Positions 45,624 to 57,928 of a stretch of DNA of 64,000 nt are shown in pieces. The stretch lies in the NCBI RefSeq assembly GCF_030160835.1, contig NZ_BSPC01000015.1, positions 1 to 64,000 on the forward strand. The letters run 5' to 3'. This stretch comes from Labrys miyagiensis (GTDB lineage Bacteria; Pseudomonadota; Alphaproteobacteria; Rhizobiales; Labraceae). A program made the translations under genes and the position numbers. The notes below the pieces were generated by a model, which was not told the origin of the DNA, ran no database searches, and saw nothing but the letters and a program-made list of their open reading frames with translations. How positions within the stretch are numbered: position 1 is the first letter of the stretch; each line of letters opens with the position of its first letter.

Positions 45624-47843
45624 ATGATCAGCCAGACAGAATCGGCAGAGGAAAGTGCGATGCGGACCGAGGAGACGCAGGAGGAGCAACGCGAGGTCGC
45701 GATCGAGAACGCCATCACGCTGCGCACCAGCCCGGACCGCTTCATCAATCGCGAGCTGTCCTGGCTGCAATTCAACCGCCGGGTGCTCGAGGAGGCGTCC
45801 AACAAGAGTCACCCGCTGCTGGAGCAACTGCGCTTCCTGTCGATCTCGGCCAACAATCTCGACGAATTCTTCATGGTGCGCGTCGCCGGCCTGATCGGCC
45901 AGGTTCGCGAGGGTGTCACCGCCCGCAGCCCCGACGGGCTGTCGCCCGCCGAGCAGCTCGTGAAGATCGGCGAGGGCGTCTCGCGGCTGGCTTCCGACCA
46001 GCAGAAGCGCTGGACCGAGCTGCGCGACGATCTCCTGCTCGAAGGCCTCGTGATCACCGAGCCGAGGGACCTCTCGAAGGCCGAGCGCACCTGGCTCGAC
46101 GACTATTTCCTCAGCTATATCTTCCCGATCCTCACCCCGCTGGCGGTCGATCCGGCGCACCCGTTCCCCTTCATTCCCAATCTCGGCTTCACCATCGCCC
46201 TGCAGCTCAAGCGCGTGAGCGATGGCCGCGTGCTGAACGCCCTCATCCGCGCCCCCAACAAGGTCGAGCGCTTCATCCGCCTGCCGGATTTCGCCGAGAC
46301 CGGGGCCGCGCGCTACATCACGCTGGAAAATCTCGCGGTGCTGTTTATCGGCAAGCTGTTTCCAGGCTACACCGTGAAGGGGCAAGGTTCGTTCCGCGTC
46401 ATCCGCGACTCCGACCTTGAAGTCGAGGAAGAGGCGGAAGATCTCGTGCTTCTGTTCGAGACAGCTTTGAAGCAGCGCCGGCGCGGCGTGGTGATCCGGC
46501 TCGAGATCGAGTCGAGCATGGCAGAAGGCATTCGCCAGTTCGTCACCGAGGAGCTGGACGTCGCCGATGATGCCGTCTTCAAGGTCGAGGGCATGCTGGC
46601 GCTCAACGAGCTCTCGCAGCTGGTGGCGCTAGACCGGCCCGATCTGAAGTTCAAGCCCTATACGCCACGCTCGCCCGAGCGCATCCGCGACCACGGTTCC
46701 GACGCCTTCGCCGCCATCCGGCAGAAGGACATCGTGGTGCATCACCCCTATGAATCCTTCGACGTGGTGGTGGCCTTCCTCAACCAGGCGGCGCGTGATC
46801 CCAATGTCGTCGCCATCAAGCAGACGCTTTACCGAACCTCGTCCAACAGCCCGATCGTCAAGGCGCTGGCGGAGGCGGCCGAAGCCGGCAAATCGGTTAC
46901 CGCGTTGGTGGAGCTCAAGGCGCGCTTCGACGAGGAGGCCAATATCCGCTGGGCGCGCGACCTTGAACGAGCCGGCGTGCAGGTGGTGTTCGGCTTCATC
47001 GAGCTGAAGACCCACGCCAAGCTCTCACTGGTGGTGCGGCGCGAGATGGGCCAGCTCGTCTCCTATTGCCATGTTGGCACCGGCAATTATCACCCGATCA
47101 CGGCGCGCATCTACACGGACCTCTCCTTCTTCACCGCCGACCCGGTGATCGCGCGTGATGTCTCGCGCATCTTCAACTTCATCACGGGCTATGCCGAGCC
47201 GGCGGCGCTGGAGCGCATGGCGGTCTCGCCAGTGTCGCTGAAGCAGCGCATCCTCGACCACATCGCCGCCGAGATCGAACATGCCAAGGCAGGGCGCCCG
47301 GCCGCCATCTGGTTCAAATGCAATGCGCTCGTCGATCCGATGATCGTCGACGCGTTCTATGCGGCGAGCCAGGCCGGCGTGCAGGTCGATCTGGTGGTGC
47401 GCGGCATCTGCTGCCTGAGGCCCGGGGTTCCCGGCCTTTCCGACAATATCCGGGTCAAGTCGATCGTCGGCCGTTTCCTCGAACATGGCCGCATCTATGC
47501 CTTCGGTGGCGGTCACGGCCTGCCACACCAGAAGGCGGTGATCTATATCTCCTCCGCTGACATGATGGAGCGCAATCTGGATCGCCGTGTCGAGGCACTC
47601 TGCCCAATTCTGAATCCGACAGTACACGAACAGGTGCTGGATCAGATCATGATCGCCAATCTTATCGACAACCAACAGAGCTGGCGCATCTTGCCCGACG
47701 GGTCTGCGGAACGCATAGTCCCATTACCGGATGAAGAGCCGTTCAACGCGCACAAATATTTCATGACAAATCCCAGCCTATCGGGACGAGGCAAATCTCT
47801 TGAACACAATTCTCCCCGAACTCTCCTTAGCCGCCGACGCTGA
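45624..47843 (+). CDS. ppk: Polyphosphate kinase 1
   Basis: 739 residues; makes inorganic polyphosphate from ATP. N-terminal [10 protein letters not shown] and FMVRVAGL, catalytic histidines in [10 protein letters not shown] and LPHQKAVIY, and [10 protein letters not shown] are all present. ATG 45624 gives a charged leader; ATG 45660 is an alternative. The 3' end overlaps the ppx reading frame (TTG 47800), or abuts it if ppx starts at ATG 47845. Confidence 0.96.
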   Translation: MISQTESAEESAMRTEETQEEQREVAIENAITLRTSPDRFINRELSWLQFNRRVLEEASNKSHPLLEQLRFLSISANNLDEFFMVRVAGLIGQVREGVTARSPDGLSPAEQLVKIGEGVSRLASDQQKRWTELRDDLLLEGLVITEPRDLSKAERTWLDDYFLSYIFPILTPLAVDPAHPFPFIPNLGFTIALQLKRVSDGRVLNALIRAPNKVERFIRLPDFAETGAARYITLENLAVLFIGKLFPGYTVKGQGSFRVIRDSDLEVEEEAEDLVLLFETALKQRRRGVVIRLEIESSMAEGIRQFVTEELDVADDAVFKVEGMLALNELSQLVALDRPDLKFKPYTPRSPERIRDHGSDAFAAIRQKDIVVHHPYESFDVVVAFLNQAARDPNVVAIKQTLYRTSSNSPIVKALAEAAEAGKSVTALVELKARFDEEANIRWARDLERAGVQVVFGFIELKTHAKLSLVVRREMGQLVSYCHVGTGNYHPITARIYTDLSFFTADPVIARDVSRIFNFITGYAEPAALERMAVSPVSLKQRILDHIAAEIEHAKAGRPAAIWFKCNALVDPMIVDAFYAASQAGVQVDLVVRGICCLRPGVPGLSDNIRVKSIVGRFLEHGRIYAFGGGHGLPHQKAVIYISSADMMERNLDRRVEALCPILNPTVHEQVLDQIMIANLIDNQQSWRILPDGSAERIVPLPDEEPFNAHKYFMTNPSLSGRGKSLEHNSPRTLLSRRR

Positions 47844-49440
47844 TATGCTGGCCCCTGCGGCAACCCAGACGAAACCTTCGGGAAATTCGGCGCCGAAGCC
47901 CGGCCAACCTGGTTTTGCGCAAGGACGCATCTTCCAGGGACCGCCGATCGCCACCATCGACATCGGGTCGAACTCCGTCCGCCTCGTCGTCTATGAGGGG
48001 TTGACGCGCAGTCCCACCGCGATCTTCAACGAGAAGGTCCTGGCCGGCCTCGGTCGGGGCATCATGACGACGAAGCGTCTCGATCCGACTGCCGTCGCCA
48101 AGGCCTATGCGGCGCTGGTGCGTTTCCGCGCCCTCTGCGACACCATGGGTGTGAAGGATCTCTATGTCCTGGCGACCGCCGCGGCCCGCGATGCCGATGA
48201 TGGCGAGGAGTTCATCGCCAGGGCGACACAGATCTGCCGCGCCCCGATCGAGGTGCTATCGGGCAAGCGCGAGGCGCGGCTATCAGCCTTTGGCGTCATC
48301 TCCGGTTTCCACATGCCTGACGGCGTGGTTGGCGACATGGGCGGCGGTTCGCTCGAACTGATCGACGTGCACGGCCATCGCGCCGGCGCGGGCATGACGA
48401 CGCCGCTGGGCGGCCTCGCTTTGCAGGATGCCTCCGGCCAGAACATCCGCAAGGCCGCCAAGATCGCGCAGGAGAAGCTCGAAAAGGCCGAGCCGTTGCG
48501 AGGCCTCAAGGAGCGTACCTTCTATGCCGTTGGCGGCACCTGGCGCTCACTCGCCAAGCTGCACATGATCCAGATGGGCTATCCCTTGCACATCATGCAC
48601 GGCTATAGCGTGCCGGCGAGGGAGATGCTCGACTTCTGCAAGCTGATCATGCGGGTCGACAACACCACGCTGATCGGCAATGAGACCGTCTCTGTCGGCC
48701 GCCTGCCCCTGCTGGCCTATGGCGCGGCGCTGCTCGCCGAGATCATCAAGATCGGCAAGCCGAAGGATGTGGTGATTTCCGCGCTCGGCGTGCGCGAGGG
48801 GTTGCTCTATACGCTGCTCAATGAGGAAGACCGCAAGCTCGATCCGCTGATCTCGGCGGCGCGCGAACTCAACATCCTGCGCTCCCGCTCGCCTCAACAC
48901 GGCGAGGAGCTGCTGCGCTGGGGCGATCGCTTCATGTCGTCGACCAATATCGACGAGACGGCCGACGAACGGCGCCAGCGCCATGCGGCCTGCCTGGTGG
49001 CGGATATCGGCTGGCGCGCCCATCCCGACTATCGGGGCGAGCAGAGCCTCAACATCATCGCCAACGCCGCCTTTGTGGGCATCGACCATCGCGGCCGCGC
49101 CTACATGGCAGTGGCGAATTTCTTCCGCCATGTTGGCCTGAACGACGAGCAGCTTTCTGCACGCATCCGCGAGATCGCGACGACCCGAATCCTCGATCGG
49201 GCGCGCATCCTCGGCGGACTGATGCGGGTGGCCTACATCCTGACGGCCTCGATGCCCGGCGTGCTGCCGCGCGCGCCGCTCCATGTCAGCCACGGCAAGC
49301 TGCTGCTCGACGTGCCGCGCGATCTGGAAGGCCTGGCCGGCGAACGCCTGGCCACCCGCATGAGAGCGCTCGGCCGCCTGATTGGCCGCGAGCCTCTGGT
49401 CCGGATCATCGATTCGGCGGAAGTCGCTGCGGCGGAATAG
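47800..49440 (+). CDS. ppx: Exopolyphosphatase / Ppx-GppA family
   Basis: 546 residues (531 if the start is ATG 47845). ASKHA fold: [15 protein letters not shown] and [12 protein letters not shown] bind phosphate or nucleotide. It degrades polyphosphate or pppGpp. A TTG start (47800), with GAGG 9 bases upstream, would put 44 bases inside ppk; ATG 47845 lies one base after the ppk stop and is an equally simple coupling. The N-terminal 45 residues look disordered, so the start matters little for function. Confidence 0.93.
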   Translation: MNTILPELSLAADADMLAPAATQTKPSGNSAPKPGQPGFAQGRIFQGPPIATIDIGSNSVRLVVYEGLTRSPTAIFNEKVLAGLGRGIMTTKRLDPTAVAKAYAALVRFRALCDTMGVKDLYVLATAAARDADDGEEFIARATQICRAPIEVLSGKREARLSAFGVISGFHMPDGVVGDMGGGSLELIDVHGHRAGAGMTTPLGGLALQDASGQNIRKAAKIAQEKLEKAEPLRGLKERTFYAVGGTWRSLAKLHMIQMGYPLHIMHGYSVPAREMLDFCKLIMRVDNTTLIGNETVSVGRLPLLAYGAALLAEIIKIGKPKDVVISALGVREGLLYTLLNEEDRKLDPLISAARELNILRSRSPQHGEELLRWGDRFMSSTNIDETADERRQRHAACLVADIGWRAHPDYRGEQSLNIIANAAFVGIDHRGRAYMAVANFFRHVGLNDEQLSARIREIATTRILDRARILGGLMRVAYILTASMPGVLPRAPLHVSHGKLLLDVPRDLEGLAGERLATRMRALGRLIGREPLVRIIDSAEVAAAE

Positions 49441-49579
49441 GCCTACAATCCCAGGCACCACATCCTCGCATGGTGTCGAACACCACAAATCGCTATCTCT
49501 TGGTATGATACAGCTTCGCCCTGGCCGACAATGAAGGCAACAGCGCCTCTACTGTCGAAGTCGGCCTTAGGAGCAACAC

Positions 49580-50755
49580 ATGACGAGAGCGGCTTCGTTG
49601 TTAGCCGGTGTCATTCTGGCGATGATTGCGATCTCAGCGCGAGCCGGCGAGACATCGTCTCAAGCTTCTTTCGATTGTACGAAGGCCGCCACTCCTGTCG
49701 AAAAGTCGATATGTGGCGATCCGCATCTTGCCGAGGTGGATAGGACCATCGCCGATCTATATGGCAAGCTTCTATCCGGCGCGCCGGCCGACACGGCTTC
49801 GTCGATCAAGGCCGAGCAGCGCGGGTGGCTCAAAGGACGCAGCAGTTGCGAGGTCTATGAGCAGAACCAGGAGGTGATCGATTGCCTTCGCAAGCAGATG
49901 GATTCGCGGACTGGCTTCCTCAAGGACGAGACCCGCAACCTCGCCTTCGATATGATCGTTGCCTCGATCCCGGGCGATCCGAAGCGTGCGGCGGACAAGC
50001 TGCGGGCTCTGGGAGATGACGGCCGGGCCGCCGGCTGGCTTGCCTATCTCGCACGCTTCGAACCGGCCAGCGGGGTGACCAGGGAGGAAGGCGACAAGGC
50101 GATCGATCGGGCTGTCGCCAGCCTGCAGAGCGGCCAGGAGATGCTGACCGGCGAGGATGATCCGCACAAGGACGCGGGGCTCATCATGCTGCTGCGCCTG
50201 CTCATCCAAAACAATCAGGACAGCATGGTGGTGGAATGTCCTCAGAGCTTCCTGTTCAAGCAACATCCCGAGCTTGCCTACAAGGCTTTCGGTGAGCTCT
50301 ACGGCTCGTCGATGGATTCGGGCGCGCCTTATTGCTCGCCTCGCGACGGTCTGTTCACCCAGCCAGCCTGGAAGACCATCAGCGACGCGTTCTCGGCGCC
50401 TCAGGAGGTCTTGATGCGCGATGCCGGTTCCATGGTACACGGGCATTTCGCAGCCATTGCCACGAGCGAACTCCAAATGTCGGTGCAACCGCAGGACTTC
50501 GCCACCAATGGTCCGGAGCGCTTGAAGAAGGTGGTGAAACGGATCCAGAGTTGGAACAACGGCAAGGTCTGGCCGAGGAGCGACCGTACGAGGCTCATCG
50601 CAGCGATCCCCGCGGCGGAAAAGCAGACGGCGCAGTGGCTGGTCGAAAAGCGCGGCTTGCCGGCAGATATGGCCGCGAGGACGGCAACCGGCATTGTCGC
50701 AAGCTATCTCGAAGACTGGATCGGCTGGGTCGAGGATCCCGAGGGCGGCGGCTGA
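49580..50755 (+). CDS. Secreted LprI/DUF1311-like protein
   Basis: 391 residues with a signal peptide (cleavage near ARAG, residue 22). The N-terminal domain (about 28-110) has the DUF1311/LprI pattern FDCTKAATPVEKSICGDP and cysteines at RSSCEVY and IDCLRKQ, which in LprI binds lysozyme. The C-terminal 270 residues are helical and unassigned. It stands between ppx and dadA with no clear operon partner. Confidence 0.65.
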   Translation: MTRAASLLAGVILAMIAISARAGETSSQASFDCTKAATPVEKSICGDPHLAEVDRTIADLYGKLLSGAPADTASSIKAEQRGWLKGRSSCEVYEQNQEVIDCLRKQMDSRTGFLKDETRNLAFDMIVASIPGDPKRAADKLRALGDDGRAAGWLAYLARFEPASGVTREEGDKAIDRAVASLQSGQEMLTGEDDPHKDAGLIMLLRLLIQNNQDSMVVECPQSFLFKQHPELAYKAFGELYGSSMDSGAPYCSPRDGLFTQPAWKTISDAFSAPQEVLMRDAGSMVHGHFAAIATSELQMSVQPQDFATNGPERLKKVVKRIQSWNNGKVWPRSDRTRLIAAIPAAEKQTAQWLVEKRGLPADMAARTATGIVASYLEDWIGWVEDPEGGG

Positions 50756-50758
50756 GTC

Positions 50759-52012
50759 TCAGCCATACCGGCTCAGCGCGAGGTCGCCCACCTCGATATC
50801 CGGCGTCCTGTCGCTGGCGATATCCGCGATCACCTGGGCCGAGCCGCAGGCCATGGTCCAGCCCAGCGTGCCGTGACCGGTGTTGAGCAGGAGGTTCTTG
50901 TAGCTCGTCTTGCCGATGACCGGCGTGCCATCCGGCGTCATCGGGCGCAGGCCCGACCAGAAGGTGGCGGCTTCCAGATTGCCGGCGCCACCGAAGAGAT
51001 CGGTCACCGATTGGGCCAGCGTATCGCGGCGCGGCGGTGGCAGATCCTTGCTGAAGCCGGAGATCTCCGCCATGCCGCCGACGCGGATGCGGTCGCCCAG
51101 ACGCGTGATCGCGATCTTGTAGGTCTCGTCCATGATGGTGGAGACCGGCGCCCGGCTTTCGTCGACGATCGGGATGGTGAGCGAATAGCCCTTCACCGGA
51201 TAAACCGGCACCTGCAAGCCGAGCGGCTTGACGAAGGCCGGGGTATAGCTGCCGAAGGCGACGATATAGATATCGGCCGTTTCGAGGCCGCTGGCGGTCT
51301 GCACGCCTTCGATGCGGTCGGGCGTGAAGCGCAACTGCTGAACCTGCGTATCATATTTGAACTCGACGCCGAGTTCCCTCGCGAGATCGGTGAGGACCAC
51401 CGTGAATTTGTAGCAGTCGCCAGTCTCGTCATTGGGCAGGCGCAGGCCGCCGCGGATCAGCTCCCGCACCTTGGCCAGAGCTGGCTCGGCGGCGACGCAG
51501 CCCTCCGGATCGAGGACCTCGAAGGGCACGCCGTCGCGCTTGAGCACCTCAACATCCTTGCCGATACCGTCGAGCTGCTTCTGCGTGCGGAAGAGCTGCA
51601 GCGTGCCCTGCATGCGCTCGTCATAGCGGATGCCCGTGGCGGCGCGCAGCTCGATCAGCTTGTCGCGGCTGTATTCGGCCAGGCGCACCATGCGGCGCTT
51701 GTTCACGGCATAGCGCTCGGCCGTGCAGTTGAGCAGCATGCGCCAGACCCAGGCGACCATAGCCGCATCGGGCTTGGGGCGCAGGATCAGCGGGGCGTGC
51801 TTCATCAGCAGCCAGCGGATCGCCTTCTGCGGAATGCCCGGCGCCGCCCAAGGCGAGGCATAGCCCGGCGAGACCTCGCCCGCATTGGCGAAGCTGGTTT
51901 CGAGAGCAGGGCCGCTCTGGCGGTCATAGACCACCACCTCGTGCCCGGCCCTGGCGAGATAATAGGCGGAGGTGACCCCGATTACGCCGCTGCCGAGTAC
52001 CGCGACCTTCAT
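50759..52012 (-). CDS. dadA: D-amino acid dehydrogenase, small subunit type (DadA)
   Basis: 417 residues, FAD-dependent DAO fold. The N-terminal GSGVIG motif (7-12) and [19 protein letters not shown] are DadA hallmarks; [12 protein letters not shown] near the C terminus is also typical. It oxidises D-amino acids, feeding the respiratory chain. Start ATG 52012. Its stop lies 3 bases past the convergent LprI-like gene's end. No alr or lrp partner is adjacent. Confidence 0.95.
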   Translation of the reverse strand: MKVAVLGSGVIGVTSAYYLARAGHEVVVYDRQSGPALETSFANAGEVSPGYASPWAAPGIPQKAIRWLLMKHAPLILRPKPDAAMVAWVWRMLLNCTAERYAVNKRRMVRLAEYSRDKLIELRAATGIRYDERMQGTLQLFRTQKQLDGIGKDVEVLKRDGVPFEVLDPEGCVAAEPALAKVRELIRGGLRLPNDETGDCYKFTVVLTDLARELGVEFKYDTQVQQLRFTPDRIEGVQTASGLETADIYIVAFGSYTPAFVKPLGLQVPVYPVKGYSLTIPIVDESRAPVSTIMDETYKIAITRLGDRIRVGGMAEISGFSKDLPPPRRDTLAQSVTDLFGGAGNLEAATFWSGLRPMTPDGTPVIGKTSYKNLLLNTGHGTLGWTMACGSAQVIADIASDRTPDIEVGDLALSRYG

Positions 52013-52108
52013 GAAGACCTCAAATCCTTGCCTGCACAGCCCTGCCGCCGGCGAATCTGTTGCGCCGCAGCATTGCGTGTATCGGTATCACAGGCCGATG
52101 GCTTGCCG

Positions 52109-53287
52109 CTATCGGCTGATTGTCGTCACCTTGCCCCGCTCGATCGCGAGAGCCAGCTTGCCCTGCTTGAGGGCCAAAGCCTTCTCGCCGAAGAGCTCCC
52201 GGCGCCAGCCATGGAGGGCGGCGACATCGGCCTCGTCATTGTCGGCGATAAGGTCGAGATCGTCGGTGGTGGCGATCACCTTGGCAGCGACGCCCTGGCT
52301 TTCCGCCACCATCTTGAGCAGCACCTTGAGGAGCTCGACCGTGGCGCTGGCGCCATTGCTGGCGACGCGGGGAGGGGCGACACGCGGTAGGCTGGAGGGA
52401 TCGCGTGCCAGGCCGGCCTTGACCGCATCGATCAGGTCGAGGCCGGGGCGCGAACGCTCCCATCCCTTGGGGATCATGCGGATGGAGGCAAGCTTCTCGG
52501 GCGTGTCGGGTGCCTGCAGGGCAACCTCGGTGAGGGCATCGTCCTTGAGCACGCGCGAGCGCGGCACGTTCTTGAGCTGCGCCTCGCGTTCGCGCCAGGC
52601 GGCTGCCTCGATCAGCACCGCAATGTCGCGCGGCTTGCGCATCCGTCCGCCGACACGGCGCCAGGCATCCTCGGGTGCCTGGCGGTAGGTGTCGGGCGAC
52701 GTGAGCACCGACATCTCGTCGAGCACCCAATGCGTGCGCTTGCGCTTCTCCAACTGGCTCGCGAGCTTTAGATAGACATCGCGCAGATGCGTCACGTCCG
52801 AGACGGCATAGCTCACCTGCGCCGGGGTGAGGGGGCGTTTCGACCAGTCCGTGAAGCGCGAGGACTTGTCGATATGGGTGCTGGTGACACGCTGCACCAA
52901 CTGGTCATAGGCGATGGAATCGCCATAGCCGAGCACCATGGCGGCAACCTGCGTGTCGAAGATCGGGGTGGGAATGAAGCCGGCGAGGTGCCAGACGATC
53001 TCGATGTCCTGGCGGGCGGCGTGGAAGACCTTCAGTACCTTCTCGTTGCGCAGCAGGTCGAAGAGGGGAGCGAGATCGAGCCCTTCGGCCAGCGCGTCGA
53101 TGACGACGGCTTCCTCGCGGCTGGCCACCTGCACGACGCAAAGTTTCGGCCAGAAAGTCGTCTCGCGCAGGAATTCGGTGTCGACGGTCACGAAGTCATG
53201 CTCAGCAAAGCGGCTGCAGGCTGCAGCCAGCGCTTCGGTTGTGGTCAGGATTGGAACAGGCGCGGATGAAGATTGTGGCATAATCAT
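52109..53287 (-). CDS. rnd: Ribonuclease D
   Basis: 392 residues from ATG 53287 (ATG 53281 is equally possible). DEDDy exonuclease motifs [15 protein letters not shown] and [13 protein letters not shown] are present, followed by an HRDC domain. It trims tRNA and other small RNA 3' ends. Divergent from aspS. An in-frame extension to 53377 has no conserved content, so it is excluded. Confidence 0.94.
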   Translation of the reverse strand: MIMPQSSSAPVPILTTTEALAAACSRFAEHDFVTVDTEFLRETTFWPKLCVVQVASREEAVVIDALAEGLDLAPLFDLLRNEKVLKVFHAARQDIEIVWHLAGFIPTPIFDTQVAAMVLGYGDSIAYDQLVQRVTSTHIDKSSRFTDWSKRPLTPAQVSYAVSDVTHLRDVYLKLASQLEKRKRTHWVLDEMSVLTSPDTYRQAPEDAWRRVGGRMRKPRDIAVLIEAAAWREREAQLKNVPRSRVLKDDALTEVALQAPDTPEKLASIRMIPKGWERSRPGLDLIDAVKAGLARDPSSLPRVAPPRVASNGASATVELLKVLLKMVAESQGVAAKVIATTDDLDLIADNDEADVAALHGWRRELFGEKALALKQGKLALAIERGKVTTISR

Positions 53288-53471
53288 GCTTATCGACCAG
53301 CACAAGCGCCAACGCAAGGTTGGGTCGCACACAACCCCTTGATAACAAGGCGTATGCTCGGGGATTTCACACCGCATGTCTTACCAGCGGCCGCGAATTC
53401 TTCCGCGAGCCTTGACTGTGATGGGGGCGTTGGGGTCTATGGCCGAAAACATGACCCGGAAAGACACTTCG

Positions 53472-55289
53472 ATGCACCGTTACCGCTCCCACACCTGCGC
53501 TGATCTTCGCCCCGACCATGTCGGGCAGGATGTGAGGCTCTCCGGCTGGTGCCATCGCATCCGTGACCATGGCGGCCTGCTCTTCATCGATCTGCGCGAC
53601 CACTACGGCCTGACCCAATGCGTGGTCGACCCCGATTCTCCGGCCTTCAAGACTGCCGAGACGCTGCGTGCGGAATGGGTGGTGCGCATCGACGGCGATG
53701 CCCGCAAGCGCCCGGAAGGCACCGAGAATCCGGAAATGCCGACGGGCCTCGTCGAGGTCTATGTCAAGGAGATCGAGGTGCTCGGACAGGCGGCGGAGCT
53801 GCCGCTGCCGGTGTTCGGCGAGCAGGACTATCCCGAGGAGACGCGCCTCAAATATCGCTTCCTCGATCTGCGGCGCGAGCGCATCCACAACAACATCATG
53901 CTGCGCGGCAAGGTCATCAACTCGATGCGCCAGCGCATGCAGACGGCCGGCTTCAACGAGTTCCAGACGCCGATCCTCACGGCTTCCTCGCCGGAAGGCG
54001 CGCGTGACTTCCTGGTGCCCTCGCGCATCCATCCCGGCAAGTTCTATGCCCTGCCGCAGGCGCCGCAGCAATATAAGCAGCTCCTGATGATGGCCGGCTT
54101 CGACCGCTATTTTCAGATCGCGCCCTGCTTCCGCGACGAGGACCCGCGTGCCGACCGCCTGCCGGGCGAGTTCTACCAGCTCGACCTCGAAATGAGCTTC
54201 GTCACGCAGGAAGACGTGTTCAACACCATCGAACCGGTGATCACCGGTATCTTCGAGGAGTTCGGCAAGGGCAAGACGGTCACCAGGGGCTGGCCGCGCA
54301 TTCCCTATGCCGAGGCAATTCGCAAATATGGTTCGGACAAGCCGGACCTGCGCAACCCGCTGGTGATGCAGGATGTCTCCGAGCATTATCGCGGCTCCGG
54401 CTTCAAGGTCTTCGCGCGCCTGCTCGAAGATCCTGCCAACCAGGTCTGGGCCATCCCCGGGCCTGGCGGTGGCCAGCGCACCTTCGCCGACCGCATGAAT
54501 TCCTGGGCCCAGAGCGAGGGGCAGCCGGGCCTCGGTTACATTCTGTTCTTCGACAAGGCCAAGGACGAGACCACGCAGCAGGCAAGCCCTGGCGCGACGG
54601 GCGTCGGCGCGCGCGGGCCGATCGCCAACAACATCGGACCGGAGCGGGCCGAGGCGATCCGCATCCAGCTCGGTCTCACGGCTGGCGACGCGGCCTTCTT
54701 CGTGGCGGGTGCACCGGATAAGTTCTACAAGTTCGCCGGCATGGCGCGTACCAAGGTCGGTACCGATCTCAAGCTGATCGACGAGAGCCGCTTCGAATTC
54801 GCCTGGATCGTTGACTTCCCGATGTACGAGTGGAACGAGGACGACAAGAAGGTCGATTTCTCGCACAACCCCTTCTCCATGCCGCAGGGCGGCCTCGAAG
54901 CGCTGCAGAGCCAGGATCCACTGACGCTCAAGGCCTTCCAGTACGACATCGCCTGCAACGGCTTCGAACTTGCTTCCGGCGGCATCCGCAACCACAAGCC
55001 GGACGCGATGGTGAAGGCCTTCGAGATCGCCGGCTATGGCGAAGAAGCGGTAATCGAGCGCTTCGGCGGCATGTATCGCGCCTTCCAATATGGCGCGCCG
55101 CCCCATGGCGGTATGGCGGCGGGCGTCGACCGCATCGTCATGCTGCTGGCCGGCGAGCAGAACCTGCGCGAGGTCGCCCTGTTCCCGATGAACCAGCGGG
55201 CCGAGGACATCCTGATGGGGGCTCCTTCGGAAGCAACCCCAAAGCAGTTGCGCGAACTGCATATTCGTCTGAATGTGCAGGAAAAGTGA
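53472..55289 (+). CDS. aspS: Aspartyl-tRNA synthetase, bacterial type
   Basis: 605 residues. ATG 53472 gives the conserved [12 protein letters not shown] start; ATG 53376 adds 32 unconserved residues. An OB anticodon domain, a class II core ([16 protein letters not shown]), the bacterial GAD insertion and the C-terminal GVDRIVMLL are in order. Charges tRNA-Asp, and may also serve tRNA-Asn if GatCAB is present. Confidence 0.96.
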   Translation: MHRYRSHTCADLRPDHVGQDVRLSGWCHRIRDHGGLLFIDLRDHYGLTQCVVDPDSPAFKTAETLRAEWVVRIDGDARKRPEGTENPEMPTGLVEVYVKEIEVLGQAAELPLPVFGEQDYPEETRLKYRFLDLRRERIHNNIMLRGKVINSMRQRMQTAGFNEFQTPILTASSPEGARDFLVPSRIHPGKFYALPQAPQQYKQLLMMAGFDRYFQIAPCFRDEDPRADRLPGEFYQLDLEMSFVTQEDVFNTIEPVITGIFEEFGKGKTVTRGWPRIPYAEAIRKYGSDKPDLRNPLVMQDVSEHYRGSGFKVFARLLEDPANQVWAIPGPGGGQRTFADRMNSWAQSEGQPGLGYILFFDKAKDETTQQASPGATGVGARGPIANNIGPERAEAIRIQLGLTAGDAAFFVAGAPDKFYKFAGMARTKVGTDLKLIDESRFEFAWIVDFPMYEWNEDDKKVDFSHNPFSMPQGGLEALQSQDPLTLKAFQYDIACNGFELASGGIRNHKPDAMVKAFEIAGYGEEAVIERFGGMYRAFQYGAPPHGGMAAGVDRIVMLLAGEQNLREVALFPMNQRAEDILMGAPSEATPKQLRELHIRLNVQEK

Positions 55290-55384
55290 AGGTGGCGCGG
55301 CTGGCGGGGCTGCAGTACGCGACAGCTAGGGAAGTATAAGAAGATGAGGCGGGGGCCGCTCACGGAGCCCGCCCGCACAACAGG

Positions 55385-57724
55385 ATGGGAAACTCCATGT
55401 CCGATGGCCAGTCCGGCGCGACGCCTCCCGCAACGCCAAGCGCCTCGACCATGTCCGAGGATCTGCGCGCGGGTGCGCTGATCTATCATCGCCATCCCAG
55501 GCCAGGTAAGCTCGAGATCCAGGCGACCAAGCCGCTCGGCAACCAGCGCGACCTGGCGCTCGCCTATTCGCCGGGCGTGGCCGCCGCCTGCGAAGCCATC
55601 CATGCCGATCCGGCCGAGGCCGCCAACCTCACCACCCGCGCCAATCTCGTGGCGGTGGTGTCCAACGGCACCGCCGTGCTCGGTCTTGGCAATATCGGCC
55701 CCCTGGCCTCCAAGCCGGTGATGGAAGGCAAGGCCGTCCTGTTCAAGAAGTTCGCCGGCATCGACGTCTTCGACATCGAGATCGACGCCAATGAGATCGA
55801 CAAGATTGTCACCGTGGTGGCGGCGCTGGAACCGACTTTCGGCGGCATCAATCTCGAGGATATCAAGGCGCCGGAATGTTTCGAGGTCGAGCGGCTCCTG
55901 CGTGAGCGCATGTCGATTCCGGTCTTCCACGACGACCAGCATGGCACGGCCATCATCGTGGGTGCGGCGGTGCGCAACGGGCTCGAGCTTTCCGGCAAGT
56001 CGATCGCCGAGGTGAAGATCGTCGCCTCGGGCGCAGGTGCGGCAGCGCTCGCCTGCCTCAACCTCCTGGTCTCGCTCGGCGCCAGGCGCGAGAACATCTT
56101 CGTCTCCGACATCAAGGGCGTGGTCTACAAGGGCCGCACCGAGCTGATGGATCCCTGGAAGGAGCCCTATGCGCAGGAGACGTCGGCCCGCACGCTCGAC
56201 GAGATTATCGAAGGCGCGGATGTCTTCCTGGGCCTGTCGGCCGGCGGGGTGCTGAAGCCGGAAATGGTGGCCAAAATGGCCCCACGTCCGCTGATCATGG
56301 CGCTTGCCAATCCCTTCCCAGAGATCATGCCGGAACTCGCCAAGCAGGTGCGGCCCGATGCGATGATCTGCACCGGCCGCTCCGACTTCCCCAACCAGGT
56401 CAACAATGTCCTGTGCTTTCCTTATATCTTCCGTGGCGCGCTCGATTGCGGCGCCACCACGATCAATGAAGAGATGAAGCATGCCGCCGTCGAGGCGATC
56501 GCTGCGCTGGCCCGCGAGACGCCTTCCGACGTGGTTGCCCGCGCCTATGGCGGCGAAACGCGCCGCTTCGGGGCCGACTCGCTCATTCCCTCGCCCTTCG
56601 ATCCTCGCCTGATTCTGCGCATCGCACCTGCCGTGGCGCGCGCCGCCAACGAGACGGGCGTCGCCACGCGCCCGATCACCGACCTGGAGGCCTATTCGGA
56701 GAGCCTGACGCGCTTCGTCTTCCGCTCCGGCTTCCTGATGAAGCCGCTCTTCACTGCCGCCAAGGCCGATCCCAAGCGCGTCGTCTATGCCGAGGGCGAG
56801 GACGAGCGCGTGCTGCGTGCGGCCCAGGTGGTGCTGGAGGAGGGGCTCGCCAAGCCCATCCTGATCGGCCGCCCTTCGGTGATCGAGAATCGCATCCAGC
56901 GCTTCGGCCTCACCGTCAAGCCGGGACGGGATTTCGAGGTCATCGATCCGGCCGACGACCCACGCTACAAGGATTACTGGTCGCTCTACCATCAGCTTGC
57001 CGGTCGCGGCGGCGTCACGCCGGACACGGCGCGCACCATCGTGCGCTCCAACACCTCGGTGATCGCCTCGCTTGCCCTCCATCGCGGCGATGCCGATGCG
57101 ATGATCTGCGGCCTCGAGGGCGCCTATATGCGTCATCTGCGCTATGTCCGGCAGATCATCGGCCTGGCGCCGGGCGTGCGCGATTATTCGGCGCTTTCGC
57201 TGGTGCTGACCGCCAAGGGCGCCTATTTCATCTGCGATACGCAGGTGAAGCCCGATCCCTGCGCCGAGGAGATTGCCGAAATGGCGATCCTCGCCGCCAA
57301 CCATGTGCGCCGTTTCGGCATCGATCCCAAGATCGCGCTGCTGTCGCATTCCGATTTCGGCACCTACGACACCGAGTCCGCCCGCAAGATGCGTCGCGCG
57401 TTGGAATTGCTCACCGAGCAGCGGCCTGACCTGGAGGCGGATGGCGAGATGCAGGCGGATACGGCGCTGTCGGAGACGCTGCGCGATCTCAAGCTGAGCT
57501 CATCCCGTCTCCAGGGCGAGGCCAATGTGCTGGTGATGCCCAACCTCGATGCCGCCAATATCGGCTTCCAGCTCACCCGCATGCTGGCCGACGCCTTGCC
57601 TGTCGGCCCGATCCTGATCGGTGCCGCCAAGCCGGCCCATATCCTCAGCCGCGACGTCACCGTGCGCGGCGTGGTCAACATGACCTCCGTGGCGGTGGTG
57701 GAAGCACAGACCGTGCAGAGCTGA
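55385..57724 (+). CDS. maeB: NADP-dependent malic enzyme fused to phosphotransacetylase domain
   Basis: 779 residues. The malic-enzyme domain (about 25-430: [38 protein letters not shown]) is followed by a PTA-like domain (about 450-770: [24 protein letters not shown]) that binds acetyl-CoA as regulator. Converts malate to pyruvate with NADPH. ATG 55385 or 55397 could start; the first is listed. A hairpin follows the stop (57728-57753). Confidence 0.94.
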   Translation: MGNSMSDGQSGATPPATPSASTMSEDLRAGALIYHRHPRPGKLEIQATKPLGNQRDLALAYSPGVAAACEAIHADPAEAANLTTRANLVAVVSNGTAVLGLGNIGPLASKPVMEGKAVLFKKFAGIDVFDIEIDANEIDKIVTVVAALEPTFGGINLEDIKAPECFEVERLLRERMSIPVFHDDQHGTAIIVGAAVRNGLELSGKSIAEVKIVASGAGAAALACLNLLVSLGARRENIFVSDIKGVVYKGRTELMDPWKEPYAQETSARTLDEIIEGADVFLGLSAGGVLKPEMVAKMAPRPLIMALANPFPEIMPELAKQVRPDAMICTGRSDFPNQVNNVLCFPYIFRGALDCGATTINEEMKHAAVEAIAALARETPSDVVARAYGGETRRFGADSLIPSPFDPRLILRIAPAVARAANETGVATRPITDLEAYSESLTRFVFRSGFLMKPLFTAAKADPKRVVYAEGEDERVLRAAQVVLEEGLAKPILIGRPSVIENRIQRFGLTVKPGRDFEVIDPADDPRYKDYWSLYHQLAGRGGVTPDTARTIVRSNTSVIASLALHRGDADAMICGLEGAYMRHLRYVRQIIGLAPGVRDYSALSLVLTAKGAYFICDTQVKPDPCAEEIAEMAILAANHVRRFGIDPKIALLSHSDFGTYDTESARKMRRALELLTEQRPDLEADGEMQADTALSETLRDLKLSSSRLQGEANVLVMPNLDAANIGFQLTRMLADALPVGPILIGAAKPAHILSRDVTVRGVVNMTSVAVVEAQTVQS

Positions 57725-57727
57725 TAT

Positions 57728-57753
57728 CGATGGCTCCGATTATTGAGCCATCG
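57728..57753 (+). terminator. Hairpin just after maeB, terminator-like
   Basis: CGATGGCTC (57728-57736) pairs with GAGCCATCG (57745-57753) around 8 bases, four bases after the maeB stop. It lacks a T-run, so it may be an RNA stabiliser or weak terminator rather than a strong one. Confidence 0.4.
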
Positions 57754-57770
57754 GTGTAGAATAGAACCGT

Positions 57771-57902
57771 GACGTCATTCCGGCTGCAGCGTATCCTCAC
57801 AAACTCTGTTTGTGAGTGGGAACGCCGGAATCCATGAACACAACCTTGGAAGGATAGTGTTCATGGATCCCGGGTCTCCCTTCGGTCGCCCGGAATGACG
57901 TC
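57771..57902. repeat. Inverted repeat between maeB and the unknown periplasmic gene
   Basis: Outer arms GACGTCATTCCGG (57771-57783) and 57890-57902 are perfect complements; inner arms TCCATGAACAC (57831-57841) and the complement within 57857-57870 make a second hairpin. It lies in the convergent gap. Confidence 0.75.
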
Positions 57903-57928
57903 GCTCGCCCGTCCCTGTAAGGGCAACC

